64,000 bases of DNA from Bin103 sp002238925 (GTDB lineage: Bacteria; Spirochaetota; Spirochaetia; SZUA-6; Bin103), in contig OZ242313.1 of assembly GCA_965208065.1 (NCBI GenBank), positions 2,604,001 through 2,668,000 of the forward strand, written 5' to 3'. The position numbers and the translations under genes were made by a program. The notes beneath the pieces are model-generated. The model did not search any database. It was not told the origin of the DNA and saw only the letters and a program-made list of their open reading frames with translations. Of this stretch, positions 41,716 to 50,178 are shown in pieces (within the stretch, counting starts at the first letter, position 1; every line of letters begins with the position of its first letter).

Positions 41716-43745
41716 GGCGTGACCTCCTCGGTCGCAGGGCGGCGGACCGGTGATTCGTGCTCGGAGAGTTGCGCGTAGAAGATCTCGGCATACAGCGCGT
41801 TGTTGTCGAGCAGCTCCTCGTGGCTGCCGAACCCGGCGACGCGGCCCTGGTGGAGCAGCACCACCCGGTCGGCGGCGAGCACCGTGTTCATGCGGCTGGC
41901 GATGACGAACGACAGGCGGTCGCGTTTCAGCTTTTCGATGGCGGCGCGGATCCTGACCTCGGTTTCGTAGTCGACGTTGCTGGTACTGTCGTCGAAGATC
42001 AGGACGCGCGGTTCGATGAGCAGCGCGCGGGCGATGGCGATGCGCTGCTTCTGGCCGCCCGAGAGGGTGACGCCGCGCTCGCCAACCTCGGAGTGATAGC
42101 CGTTCGGGAACGAACTGATGAATTCGTGCGCGGCGGCCGCACGGGCGGCCGCGGTCACCTGTTCGTCGGTCGCGTCGGGCCGCCCGTAGGCGATGTTTTC
42201 GCGGATGGTGCCGCCGAACAGCGTGGTTTCCTCCAGCACGATGCCGATCTGGCGGCGCAGGGACTCCAGTGTCACATCGCGAATGTCGACCCCGTCGATG
42301 CTGATGCGGCCCTCGGTTACATCGTAGAAACGCGGAATCAGGTTGATGATGGTGCTCTTGCCGGAGCCGGTGCCGCCCACGATGGCGATGGTCTCGGCGG
42401 CGCCGGTGGCAAACGTGACGTCCTCCAGGACCGGGGCACCGAGGCCGAAGTACCGGAAGCCGACGCCCTCGAAGCGCACTCCCTCGGCCAGCGGTTGCAG
42501 TTCGGCGGCGCCCGGGTTTTCCTTCACGTCGGACTCGGCGTCGAGGATCTCGAAGATGCGCTCGGCGCTGGCGGATGCCTGCGAGATCGACATCATGATC
42601 ATGCCGAGCATGGTGATCGGGAACATCGCCACGATCAGGTAGCCCTGGAACGCGACCAGCTCGCCGATGGAGAGCCGTTGCGCCAGGATCTGGATGCCGC
42701 CGCCCCAGGTCACCACCAGGGTGCCGAAATTGGACATGGCGAACACCAGCGGGATGGCGAGCGAGAACACGCCGGCGGCACGCATCGACTGGTCGTACAG
42801 TTCCTGGCTGGAGCCGTCGAAGCGCTGCTGCTCACGGGCGGCCCCGGTGTACGCCTTTACCACTCGCACACCGACCAGGTTTTCCTCCAGCCGGGTGTTG
42901 AGGGCGGCGATCTTCTCCTGGATCCCGCGGAATATCGGCCGCCCCTTGCGCGCCATGAACGAAAACAGGACGAACACCGCCAGCATGACTGGCACCACGT
43001 GCAGGGCCAGCCGCCAGTTGGTGATGAACAGCAGGTAAAGGCTGCCGACTATCAGTATCGCGGTGGTGACGATCTGAATGACGCCGGTACTGATGAAGGT
43101 GCGTACCATGTCCACGTCGCTGGTGGCGCGGGTCAGGAGCTGGCCGGTCTGGGAACGGTCGTGATAGCTGAACGACAGGCTCTGGATGTGGTCGTAAAGG
43201 GAGTTGCGCAGGTCGTAGGCCACCCCCTGGGATACCTTGGCGGCCAGTACTCCCTGCAGGTAGGTGAACAGCGAACGCAGCACCGTGACCGCGAAGATCA
43301 TCAGCGAGCCGATCACGATCGCCTGCAGCCGGTCGTCGAGGATGCCGCTGTCCACCACCAGTTGGGTGATGCGCGGCACCGCCAGATTGCCGGCCGAGCT
43401 GGCCAGCAGGCAGACCAGGCTGGCGAGAGTAGCCGCCTTGTAGTGGCGCATGAACAGCAGGCTGCGCACCAGCGCACGCAGCGCCGGCCGCCGCACCCGC
43501 GGCCGGCCGCGCGGCCTCCCGCCCCCGTTGGACCAGCCGCCCGGCCCGCCGTTCGGTGGCATCCTACCGGCGTCCGCGCCGACGGCTCCGCCCGCGGTCC
43601 TGCCGGCGCCGCGCAAAGATCCGTTCGCGCCGGGAATACGGTCATCGCCAGCGCCGCCGCCGCCACCGCCGGAAGGTCCATTGCGGCCGGGTCCGCGGGA
43701 CCGGTGCCCCGCGCCGCCCGCACGTGGCGGAAGTTGATCAGGCAC
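41712..43745 (-). CDS. ABC exporter half-transporter with degenerate ATP site
   Basis: A 677-residue exporter from GTG 43745, which overlaps the MarR stop by 8 bp. About 80 residues of Gly/Pro/Arg-rich low complexity precede the membrane domain (from LRALVRSLLFMRHYKAATLA). The ATPase domain has Walker A GGTGSGKST and signature LSGGQKQR, but Walker B is VLIFDDSTSNVD, with Asp in place of the catalytic Glu, and the H-loop His is replaced (IASRMN instead of IAHRLS). This marks the degenerate half of an asymmetric heterodimer. Start is uncertain; an ATG at MPPNGG or later is possible. It is in one unit with the MarR regulator, typical for drug-efflux pairs. Confidence 0.9.
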   Translation of the reverse strand: MPDQLPPRAGGAGHRSRGPGRNGPSGGGGGGAGDDRIPGANGSLRGAGRTAGGAVGADAGRMPPNGGPGGWSNGGGRPRGRPRVRRPALRALVRSLLFMRHYKAATLASLVCLLASSAGNLAVPRITQLVVDSGILDDRLQAIVIGSLMIFAVTVLRSLFTYLQGVLAAKVSQGVAYDLRNSLYDHIQSLSFSYHDRSQTGQLLTRATSDVDMVRTFISTGVIQIVTTAILIVGSLYLLFITNWRLALHVVPVMLAVFVLFSFMARKGRPIFRGIQEKIAALNTRLEENLVGVRVVKAYTGAAREQQRFDGSSQELYDQSMRAAGVFSLAIPLVFAMSNFGTLVVTWGGGIQILAQRLSIGELVAFQGYLIVAMFPITMLGMIMMSISQASASAERIFEILDAESDVKENPGAAELQPLAEGVRFEGVGFRYFGLGAPVLEDVTFATGAAETIAIVGGTGSGKSTIINLIPRFYDVTEGRISIDGVDIRDVTLESLRRQIGIVLEETTLFGGTIRENIAYGRPDATDEQVTAAARAAAAHEFISSFPNGYHSEVGERGVTLSGGQKQRIAIARALLIEPRVLIFDDSTSNVDYETEVRIRAAIEKLKRDRLSFVIASRMNTVLAADRVVLLHQGRVAGFGSHEELLDNNALYAEIFYAQLSEHESPVRRPATEEVTP

Positions 43746-44226
43746 GGTTCGGCTCCTCGTTATCCGACAGTTTCTCAGGTTCCGACGGTTTCTCAAGCTC
43801 CGAGAGTTTCTCAAGCAGAGTGTTCAAATCGTTCAGCTCCCCGCCGGTGAGCGGCTCCATCGCGCGGCGGACGCGCCTCTCATACTCCGGCCACAGGTCG
43901 TTGATCCGCTGCCGCCCCGCCGCGGTGGCGTGCACCACCACCACGCGCCGGTCGCGGGTCGCGGGCCGTCGTTCGACCAGTCCCTCACGCTCCAGCCGGT
44001 CGACCACGCCGGACGCGTTGCCGGGATCCGCCCATGACCGCGCGGCGAGCCGGGTAATCGGGATGCCCTCGTCAGGAATGCGAATGAGGGTAAAGAATTG
44101 CGCCCCGGTCATGCCCGCTTGATGGAATACCGTGCCGACCGACCGCTTGATGCGCAGCGACGTGCGCATCAAGCGCCGGAAAGCGGCGACCGACGGGTCC
44201 CCGGAAGTGTCGAATCGATCATCCAT
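43738..44226 (-). CDS. MarR-family transcriptional regulator
   Basis: A 162-residue winged-helix regulator from ATG 44226. The recognition region GMTGAQFFTLIRIPDEGIPI and ITRLAARSWADPGNASGVVD, followed by the wing RREGLVERRPATRDRRVVVVHATAAG-type sequence, is classical MarR. The tail consists of hexapeptide repeats (LEKLSE, LEKPSE, PEKLSD) from an 18-bp minisatellite. It is first in a minus-strand operon with the ABC exporter pair and likely represses it in response to an exported ligand. Palindromic TTGCAA boxes flank its promoter. Confidence 0.9.
   Translation of the reverse strand: MDDRFDTSGDPSVAAFRRLMRTSLRIKRSVGTVFHQAGMTGAQFFTLIRIPDEGIPITRLAARSWADPGNASGVVDRLEREGLVERRPATRDRRVVVVHATAAGRQRINDLWPEYERRVRRAMEPLTGGELNDLNTLLEKLSELEKPSEPEKLSDNEEPNRA
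43763..43816 (-). repeat. 3 x 18-bp minisatellite in the 3' end of the MarR gene
   Basis: Three consecutive units begin at 43763, 43781 and 43799, each close to TCCGASRGTTTCTCARGY (plus strand). They code the acidic/basic hexapeptide tail of the regulator and, in the region just upstream of GTG 43745, lie before the overlapping exporter start. Confidence 0.9.
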
Positions 44227-44234
44227 GCCGGTGT

Positions 44235-44286
44235 TTGCAACTGCAACAACTATAATGACAAATACCTGAGTCCGACAACGTTGCAA
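44235..44286 (-). promoter_or_regulatory. MarR promoter with flanking TTGCAA palindromes
   Basis: On the minus strand, -35 TTGTCG (44273-44278) and -10 TATAGT (44249-44254) are separated by 18 bp and would start RNA about 16 bases before the MarR ATG. The self-complementary hexamer TTGCAA occurs at 44235-44240 and 44281-44286, one just past the -10 and one before the -35, and TGCAAC is directly repeated next to the first. They are candidate operators for autoregulation. A plus-strand TATAAT (44251-44256) may serve the divergent gene, without a good -35. Confidence 0.5.
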
Positions 44287-44333
44287 GTACTCGTTTCGCT
44301 CCGTTGCCGTGTTCGGGTAGGGTAGCGCCGCCG

Positions 44334-45023
44334 ATGAAGATATTCGTCCACGGCCCCGATTTGCGCGGCAGCTACCGGTTGCCGGACCCGGTGGTCGACA
44401 CCCTCGCGGAGCGCAACCGCTCCGAAAAGCGCACCTACTATGCGGTCGATTTCGACCAGGAGCAGCGCCGGCGCGCCGACTGTTTCCTCATTTCCGCCGA
44501 CGCCGCGCTCGACTGGATCCTGGAGGATACCGAGATCCTGGAGCGCAATCTGTACACCAACCCGGCCTACACCGGTTCGGTGCAGCAAGCCCTGGCCGTG
44601 CTGGAGCAGGAGCGCATGCTGCACGCGGAGTCGTTTTCGCCCGGCGATGCCCGGTTTCTGCGTGGTCTGAACCTGCTGACGTTGAGGCCGGGCGCGATCG
44701 TCGAGGGAACGCCGCCGGAGAGTGAGTTGCAGGCGCACATTCGTGCCCTGCATCGAGCGCTGCGGCGAATCTTCTTCTATACGGCGGGCAAGCCGGAAGC
44801 GCGCGTGTGGGAAGTGGATGCGGGCGCCGGCGTTGCCACGGCGGCGGGGCAGATTCACAGCGACCTGGAGCGCGGGTTCATCCGTGCGGAAGTGTTCAGC
44901 GCTGCGCAGCTCGACCAATTCCGGACTCCCCAGGAAGCCCGGAGCAAGGGCCTGCTGCGGGTCGTCGACCGCTCCTACCGCATCGCGCCCGGCGACGTGA
45001 TCGACGTGAAGTTCAACGTGTAG
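44334..45023 (+). CDS. YchF C-terminal-like (TGS/DUF933) protein lacking the GTPase domain
   Basis: A 229-residue protein from ATG 44334. The last 85 residues match the C-terminal TGS/DUF933 domain of YchF/OLA1: FFYTAGKPEARVWEVDAGAG, IHSDLERGFIRAEVFS and the terminal GDVIDVKFNV. The middle is helical and resembles the YchF coiled-coil hairpin region (ERNLYTNPAYTGSVQQALAV, then LRGLNLLTLRPG). The N-terminal 60 residues (MKIFVHGPDLRG) contain no P-loop, so the GTPase/ATPase domain is absent. YchF binds ribosomes and affects translation and stress response; this protein may be a regulator or competitor. Divergent from the MarR operon; convergent with the acyltransferase. Confidence 0.82.
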   Translation: MKIFVHGPDLRGSYRLPDPVVDTLAERNRSEKRTYYAVDFDQEQRRRADCFLISADAALDWILEDTEILERNLYTNPAYTGSVQQALAVLEQERMLHAESFSPGDARFLRGLNLLTLRPGAIVEGTPPESELQAHIRALHRALRRIFFYTAGKPEARVWEVDAGAGVATAAGQIHSDLERGFIRAEVFSAAQLDQFRTPQEARSKGLLRVVDRSYRIAPGDVIDVKFNV

Positions 45024-45032
45024 ACGACCGGA

Positions 45033-46220
45033 TCAACGCTCTGCGCGCCCCACCTGCAGCCGCTTTACGAACCACTCCCACTTGAGTACCGACTCGCGTG
45101 GGATCACCGCTTCCAGGTACCGCTTGCCGACGCGAAAGGTGAGCCGGCGCCGCATGTCCACGGTAATCGATTGCACCTGGTCGATCGACAGCCGCAAGGG
45201 CGCCGCTCCCTCGATGAGCAATTCGTCCGCGGTCAGGCGCAGGGCGCCGGCGGCCACCTCGCGCGGGTGCCCTGAGGTGATGTCCAGCAGGCTCATCGGT
45301 TCGCTGGCCGGCGGCAGCAGCCCGCCGTCCGCCACCGCACCGTCATGATGGCGGCGGATCCGGTCCACGGCTTCCGGCAGCGTGTAGGTGGCGGCGCCGC
45401 GGCGTCCGTGCAGGCGGGCGTCGGCGTCGACGCGCCACAACCCTCCGCAGCCGCCGCAGCCGAGCGTGTTGCCCGCTTCGCGCAGCCCGTCGATCGACAA
45501 GCACTGCGGGCAAGCCCAGGCCACGTTGGCAATGCCGCGCGCGAAGCCGCTGCCGGCCACCGGAAAACGCGGCGCGGCAAGGGCGTCGACGGCGATGCGC
45601 TCCGCGATGTATCCCCTGATTTCGGACAGTGGCGTGCCGCGGGTGAAGTGGCGCGGCTCATCCATCTCCACGTGCACGGCGCCGCGGCGGAAGCGCGGCG
45701 ACCAGCGCGGCGACTGGCGAAAGCCGTTGTAGATGCGCATTGTTACCAGCGGCACGTCGAGCAGCCGAACCAGTTTCTCGATGCCGGGCGCCAGCGGCAG
45801 CGGGCGGCCATCCCAGGTACGTTCGCCCTCCGGAAACAGGCCCACGTAGGCGCCGGCGTCCGCCCATCGCTTCAGGCTGATGATGGCGCGTGCGTCGGCG
45901 GTGTACTTCATTTTCGGCACGGCGCCGAAGTGCACGAAGAAGCGGCCAAGCGGCCCTTCACGGAAGTTGGACGCGGTGGCCAGCATGGTCACCGGATCGC
46001 CGGCCGCGCGTACCATGATCGGCGGATCGAAGAATCCGGTGTGGTTGGCCAGGAACAGGACGGGCTGGCGCTTCGGCACCCGTTCGCGCCCCGCCACGGA
46101 CAGTTGTACCCAGCGCGACATGGTGGCCACGAACGGGGGCCGCCACAGCCGTACCCGGCGGCGGACGAGGGCGAGGTTGCGCGCACTCGGTTGCAGCGGC
46201 GGGAGCTGCCGGGCCGCCAT
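45033..46220 (-). CDS. PlsC-type 1-acylglycerol-phosphate acyltransferase with zinc-ribbon and PH-like tail
   Basis: A 395-residue protein from ATG 46220. Residues about 50-260 are a PlsC acyltransferase: motif I NHTGFFD (H60, D65), motif III-like FPEGERTWDG. A zinc ribbon follows (ACPQCLSIDG and LGCGGCGGLW), then a C-terminal beta-rich region of PH-like appearance (LRLSIDQVQSITVDMRRRLT). It would acylate a lysophosphatidate-like acceptor at the membrane. The extra C-terminal regions are unusual and may tether it to a partner. It is divergent from the SCP2-like gene. Confidence 0.85.
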   Translation of the reverse strand: MAARQLPPLQPSARNLALVRRRVRLWRPPFVATMSRWVQLSVAGRERVPKRQPVLFLANHTGFFDPPIMVRAAGDPVTMLATASNFREGPLGRFFVHFGAVPKMKYTADARAIISLKRWADAGAYVGLFPEGERTWDGRPLPLAPGIEKLVRLLDVPLVTMRIYNGFRQSPRWSPRFRRGAVHVEMDEPRHFTRGTPLSEIRGYIAERIAVDALAAPRFPVAGSGFARGIANVAWACPQCLSIDGLREAGNTLGCGGCGGLWRVDADARLHGRRGAATYTLPEAVDRIRRHHDGAVADGGLLPPASEPMSLLDITSGHPREVAAGALRLTADELLIEGAAPLRLSIDQVQSITVDMRRRLTFRVGKRYLEAVIPRESVLKWEWFVKRLQVGRAER

Positions 46221-46376
46221 CAGCGGGCGGCGGCCGGCGCGCCGGTGCGGCTGCGCGTGCGGAGCGGGGTTGCCATGGCGGTGTTGCGGCCATCGTGGCA
46301 TGCCCGCGGGGAGCGCGGCAACGCGCCGGCGCGCGTGACGCGTGCAGGTGCCGGATGGCACGGACCGTGGGCGGCG

Positions 46377-46406
46377 TTGTCAGGGCAATGCCTGGTCGGC
46401 TACCCT
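46377..46406 (+). promoter_or_regulatory. Candidate promoter for the SCP2-like / aminotransferase genes
   Basis: TTGTCA (46377-46382), an 18-bp spacer and TACCCT (46401-46406) lie just before GTG 46423. The -35 matches five of six consensus bases and the -10 fits the TAnnnT pattern of GC-rich genomes. The rest of the 202-bp divergent gap (46221-46422) shows no gene. Confidence 0.35.
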
Positions 46407-46422
46407 GAGGTGGCCGGCACCG

Positions 46423-47178
46423 GTGACTGACAGCCAAATCAAAGCCCATCTCTATCTGCACGCCGTCCTCCCGCAACTGGAGGAGGTGGTGCGTGTCGAC
46501 GCGGCCGCGCAGGCGGTGGTGGCGGGTTGGCGCAGCAGTATCGCCATGCGGGTGGCGGGCGGCCCGGGAATGCGCCTGGAAGTCGCGGCCGGGCGCCTGC
46601 GCGCCGTCCGGCGCGGGCGCGGCCTGCCGTCGCTGGGACTGCTGCTGGCAAGCCCGGCCGCGGCGGTGCGGATGTTCGAGGCGGGCGGCGCTACGCCGCT
46701 GCCATGGATGGGCGGCTGGCGGTTGCGCCTGGTCGGCGGCTTGCGTGCGCTGAGCGCGCGGCTGCAGTACTACCTGAAGGCCGACCGCGAACTGCTGGAA
46801 GCGGACGGCGCGTTCGCGGAGGCGGTGCTGATCCGGCTGGCGGTGCTGGTATACGCCATCGCCGTGCTCGCCGAGTGCTTGCCGGACGGCGGCGGCAGCA
46901 GCAGCGGCGTCGGGGACGGCGTGATCTCGATCGGCGTGGCGGGGGCGAATCCGCTGCAACTGCACTGCGCGGGCGGCCGCATCGCGGCATCGCGCGATGC
47001 CGATCGGCGGGCCAACGTGACGGTGGAATTCGCCGATCCGGCCGCGGCGTACGGCATCCTGTCGGGCAGCGGCGATCTGTGGACCGCGATCGGCACCGGC
47101 GCGGTGCGGCTGCGCGGCCATCTGCTGTTGCTCGATCCGATTCTGCAACTGATGAGCCGGGTAAGGAATTACCTGTGA
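46423..47178 (+). CDS. SCP2-like lipid-carrier domain protein
   Basis: 251 residues if started at GTG 46423. The sequence shows a two-part pattern like sterol-carrier proteins: VVAGWRSSIAMRVAGGPGMR, and a C-terminal ANVTVEFADPAAAYGILSGS followed by AVRLRGHLLLLDPILQLMSR, the typical SCP2 end in which mass-action residues 'G..L....D.' are kept. Such domains bind lipids or acyl chains. A hydrophobic helix sits between. Its stop overlaps the aminotransferase start by 4 bp (GTGA). The frame is open upstream to ATG 46342, but this part overlaps a possible promoter. Substrate unknown. Confidence 0.68.
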   Translation: MTDSQIKAHLYLHAVLPQLEEVVRVDAAAQAVVAGWRSSIAMRVAGGPGMRLEVAAGRLRAVRRGRGLPSLGLLLASPAAAVRMFEAGGATPLPWMGGWRLRLVGGLRALSARLQYYLKADRELLEADGAFAEAVLIRLAVLVYAIAVLAECLPDGGGSSSGVGDGVISIGVAGANPLQLHCAGGRIAASRDADRRANVTVEFADPAAAYGILSGSGDLWTAIGTGAVRLRGHLLLLDPILQLMSRVRNYL

Positions 47179-48407
47179 ACGAGCAATTCCGGGTTGGCGA
47201 CGAACTGTTCCGGCGCGCGGCGAGAGTGATCCCGCGCGGCATCTACGGTACGCGCGGCCCCTGGCTGGTAGTGCCGGGATCGTACCCGCTGTTCGCGGAG
47301 CGCGGTCGCGGCGCCCGCTACCGGGACGCCGACGGCAACGAGTACATCGACTACCTGTGCGGGTACGGGGCGAGCATTCTCGGTTACGCCGATCCCGGCG
47401 TGGACGCGGCCGCGCGCGCCGCGGACCAGTCCGGGTTCGGCTTCAACCACCCGACCGCCGCGATGGTGGAACTGGCCGAGTTTCTGACCGCGCGCATCGC
47501 CGGCATGGATTGGGCCCTGTTCGGCAAGAACGGCTCCGACGCCACCAGCTTTGCCCTGCAGGCGGCGCGCGCGCACACCGGGCGCCGCACGGTGCTCAAG
47601 GCGGCCGGCGCCTACCACGGGTCGCACCCCTGGGCCACTCCCGGCACCGCCGGGCTGACTGCCGAAGACAGCGCCCACGTGTACGACTTCACCTGGAACG
47701 ATCATGCCGACCTCGAAGCGCTGGTAACCGAGCACCGGCACGACCTGGCCGCGGTTATCGTCACCCCCTACCACCATCCGCTGTTCAACGACTCCGAGTT
47801 CTCCGAGCGCCGGTTCCTGCAGCGCCTGTGTGAGCTGGCCCACCGGCACGGTGCCCTGGTGATCAGCGATGACGTGCGGGTCGGGTTCCGCGCCTGCCTG
47901 GACGGATCTCACCAAATGTTCGACTTTGCCCCGGATCTGACCTGTTACTCGAAGGCGATGGCGAACGGCTATCCGATCGCCGCCTGCCTGGGCCGCAAGC
48001 CGCTGTACCAGGCGGCCGGCGCGGTGTTCGCGACCGGCACCTTCTGGATGCAGCAGGGGCCGATGGCCGCGGCGATGGCGTGCATCCGCCGCCTGGAGGA
48101 GACCGGCGGCGTGGCGCTGATGCGGCAGCGCGGCACCGAGCTGATCGACGGATTACGCCAGGTGGCGGTGCGGCATGGCGAGCAGCTGCACGTGTCTGGC
48201 CTGCCGAGCATGCCCAAGGTGCGCTTCGCCACCGAGGACGATTTCCTCCGCTTCCAGCGCTTCTGCGCGGCGGCGACGCGCCGCGGCGCGTATTTTCATC
48301 CATTCCACAACTGGTTTCTGAGTACCGCCCACAGCGACGAGGACATCGCCCGTACCATCGACATCGCCGATGCGGCCCTCTCGGAGGTAGTTGCCGAAGG
48401 CGAGTAG
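47175..48407 (+). CDS. Class III aminotransferase (glutamate-1-semialdehyde aminomutase-like)
   Basis: A 410-residue PLP enzyme. Catalytic-lysine segment CYSKAMANGYPIAA, the LVISDDVRVGFR aspartate region, and FGKNGSDATSFALQAARAHT fit the GSA aminomutase group. N-terminal DELFRRAARVIPRG is also typical. True heme biosynthesis HemL is possible, but coupling to an SCP2-like gene and divergence from the usual HemL motifs point to a different amino-transfer, for instance on a lipid or nucleotide-sugar precursor. It is translationally coupled to the preceding gene and convergent with the SDR gene (5 bp apart). Confidence 0.85.
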   Translation: MNEQFRVGDELFRRAARVIPRGIYGTRGPWLVVPGSYPLFAERGRGARYRDADGNEYIDYLCGYGASILGYADPGVDAAARAADQSGFGFNHPTAAMVELAEFLTARIAGMDWALFGKNGSDATSFALQAARAHTGRRTVLKAAGAYHGSHPWATPGTAGLTAEDSAHVYDFTWNDHADLEALVTEHRHDLAAVIVTPYHHPLFNDSEFSERRFLQRLCELAHRHGALVISDDVRVGFRACLDGSHQMFDFAPDLTCYSKAMANGYPIAACLGRKPLYQAAGAVFATGTFWMQQGPMAAAMACIRRLEETGGVALMRQRGTELIDGLRQVAVRHGEQLHVSGLPSMPKVRFATEDDFLRFQRFCAAATRRGAYFHPFHNWFLSTAHSDEDIARTIDIADAALSEVVAEGE

Positions 48408-48412
48408 CCCGG

Positions 48413-49408
48413 TCAGGTGGCGGTGCGGGCCGCTTGATTGCCACAATCCAGGTACCACTCCCAGCACGCGCGCAGGCCGTCCGCGAGCGGCGACACCGGG
48501 TAGTTCAGCTCGGCGACCGCCTTGGCGGAACGGTAGCGGCGGTTGCGGGTCAGGATGCGGCAGGTGGGAAGCGACACGCGCGGTTCGCGCCCGCCGAGGC
48601 GGCCCAGTCCGGTGTGCATCAGCCCCATGGCGGTCAACATCCACGGGGCCAGCCGGCGGCACGGCGCGGCAACGCCCACCACGCCGGCAATGGCGGCGAA
48701 CAGCTCCCGGAACGACAGCGGAGATCCGCCGAGAATGTAGCGTTCGCCAGGCCGGCCGCGGTCGAGCGCGGCCAGGTGACCGGCTACCACGTCCGCCAGG
48801 ACCGCGGCAGTGGTGGCACCGGGCGGGAACCCGGGCACTCCGGCCGCGACTTCGCGCAGAAACCGCACGGCGTTTCCGTTGCGGTCGCCGGCGCCGAACA
48901 CGAGGCCGGGATTGACCGCGACCGCTGCCACCCGCGGGTCCGCCAGCACCATCCGCTCCGCCTCGTACTTGGTGTCGAAGTAGGCGATGCCGAGGCGATG
49001 CCAGTTGTAGGGGGTGGTCTCGTCGCCCAGCTCGTCGGCGGGAACCCAGCCGAGGGTAGCGATCGAGCTGGTGTACAACAGGGTGGCGACGCCGGCGCCG
49101 GCGCACGCGTCCAGCACGCGGGCGGTGCCGTGCACGTTCGCCGCCCGCATCTCTGCCGCCCGCGCCGGCCAGTACGATGCGAGCCCGGCGAGGTGGCAGA
49201 CCGCTTCCATTCCTGCCAGAGCGGTGCGCAGCGAGTCGGCATCGCCCAGGTCGCCCGCCGCCAATTCGGGACCGGCTCCCAGGATGCGGCGCGCCCGCTC
49301 CGGGTCGCGCGCCAGGCAGCGCACGCGGTCGCCGCGTTGCAGCAGGGCGTGCGCCAGCGCCGCGCCGATCTGGCCGGTAGCACCGGTCACCAGTACCGAG
49401 CGGGCCAT
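48413..49408 (-). CDS. NAD-dependent epimerase/dehydratase (extended SDR, HpnA/dihydroflavonol-reductase-like)
   Basis: A 331-residue SDR. It has the N-terminal GATGQIGAALA nucleotide motif, AVCHLAGLASYW, TLLYTSSIATLGW and a YxxxK active site (YFDTK). The closest remembered groups are HpnA and 3-beta-hydroxysteroid dehydrogenase-like enzymes, which act on lipid or isoprenoid-type substrates. It begins on the final base of the membrane-protein gene (one-base overlap), so it is in a unit with the membrane protein and the hydroxylase. A role in lipid modification is inferred from these neighbours. Confidence 0.88.
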   Translation of the reverse strand: MARSVLVTGATGQIGAALAHALLQRGDRVRCLARDPERARRILGAGPELAAGDLGDADSLRTALAGMEAVCHLAGLASYWPARAAEMRAANVHGTARVLDACAGAGVATLLYTSSIATLGWVPADELGDETTPYNWHRLGIAYFDTKYEAERMVLADPRVAAVAVNPGLVFGAGDRNGNAVRFLREVAAGVPGFPPGATTAAVLADVVAGHLAALDRGRPGERYILGGSPLSFRELFAAIAGVVGVAAPCRRLAPWMLTAMGLMHTGLGRLGGREPRVSLPTCRILTRNRRYRSAKAVAELNYPVSPLADGLRACWEWYLDCGNQAARTAT

Positions 49409-50178
49409 CAGGATGCGCCGCCGGCGATCAGAGCGCCGGCGCGGTACAGACACCAGAACGCCGGCAGGGTCAGTGCATGGGCCAGGTCGTTGTGGTTGAA
49501 TCGGCGGTGCGGGACGATGGTGCGCGTCTGCACGGCTCCCGCGGCGGCGGCCGCCGCCGCCGCGCCAAGGATCCAGGGCGTGTACGGCGTCCAGGCGGTG
49601 AACAGCAACACGGCCACGGCGGCGCCGCCGGTGGGCAGGTAGTGCAGCATCACGCTGCGGTAGTCGGGCTTGTCGGTAACCCACACCGCGAACGCGGCGA
49701 ACTCCACCGCTACCACGGTCAGCAGGGCGGTGTGGCCGGGCGCCGGCAGCCGCAGCAGAATCAGCGCCGCGAGCAGCAGCGAGCTGCCGAGTCCGCCGGC
49801 ATAAAAGGTCGCCCGCCACACCGCGCGGCGAACCGGGGTTTCGAGCGTGGCGAAGAAGGCGTGCTTGACGGCGCCGCCGACGCCGGCGGCGGCGATGGTC
49901 AGCAACATGGCGGCCCACAGGACCAGCGGGATGGCGTGCGTACGCTGAGCGAGCAGATGGATGCCGGCGGCGGCGCATAGCGCGGCGGTCAGCAGGTCCA
50001 GGAGCGCGGTGACCGGCTCGAAGACGCGGCGGCCGAGCGCCGCGGTCGCGTGGTCCGTGCCGGCCGCCGGCTCAGCGCCGGCGATGGTTGTAGAGCGGGC
50101 GGTGCGCGGCTTGCGGAGCCACCGCCCGGGTATCGGAAGAGGATTGACGGACCGGTTGGTAGGGGCGCCACCGCGCAC
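49408..50178 (-). CDS. Uncharacterised multi-spanning membrane protein
   Basis: Up to 256 residues, with about six hydrophobic segments (e.g. ALCAAAGIHLLA, PLVLWAAMLLTIAAAGVGGA, SSLLLAALILLRL, AVAVLLFTAWTPYTPWILGA) and a C-terminal HRRFNHNDLAHALTLPAF motif. No family is recognised with confidence. The only in-frame start codon found is GTG 50178, which overlaps the 3' end of the hydroxylase gene by 107 bp; the first 55 residues are Arg/Pro-rich and doubtful, so the start may be non-standard or the hydroxylase end may be shorter. The conserved HND near the end could bind metal. It is coupled to the SDR gene. Confidence 0.65.
   Translation of the reverse strand: MRGGAPTNRSVNPLPIPGRWLRKPRTARSTTIAGAEPAAGTDHATAALGRRVFEPVTALLDLLTAALCAAAGIHLLAQRTHAIPLVLWAAMLLTIAAAGVGGAVKHAFFATLETPVRRAVWRATFYAGGLGSSLLLAALILLRLPAPGHTALLTVVAVEFAAFAVWVTDKPDYRSVMLHYLPTGGAAVAVLLFTAWTPYTPWILGAAAAAAAAGAVQTRTIVPHRRFNHNDLAHALTLPAFWCLYRAGALIAGGAS

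Noticed and set aside
39841..43850. Two long plus-strand frames (about 645 and 697 codons) opposite the ABC genes
   Set aside because: No recognisable domain; the minus strand codes complete ABC exporters with all motifs.
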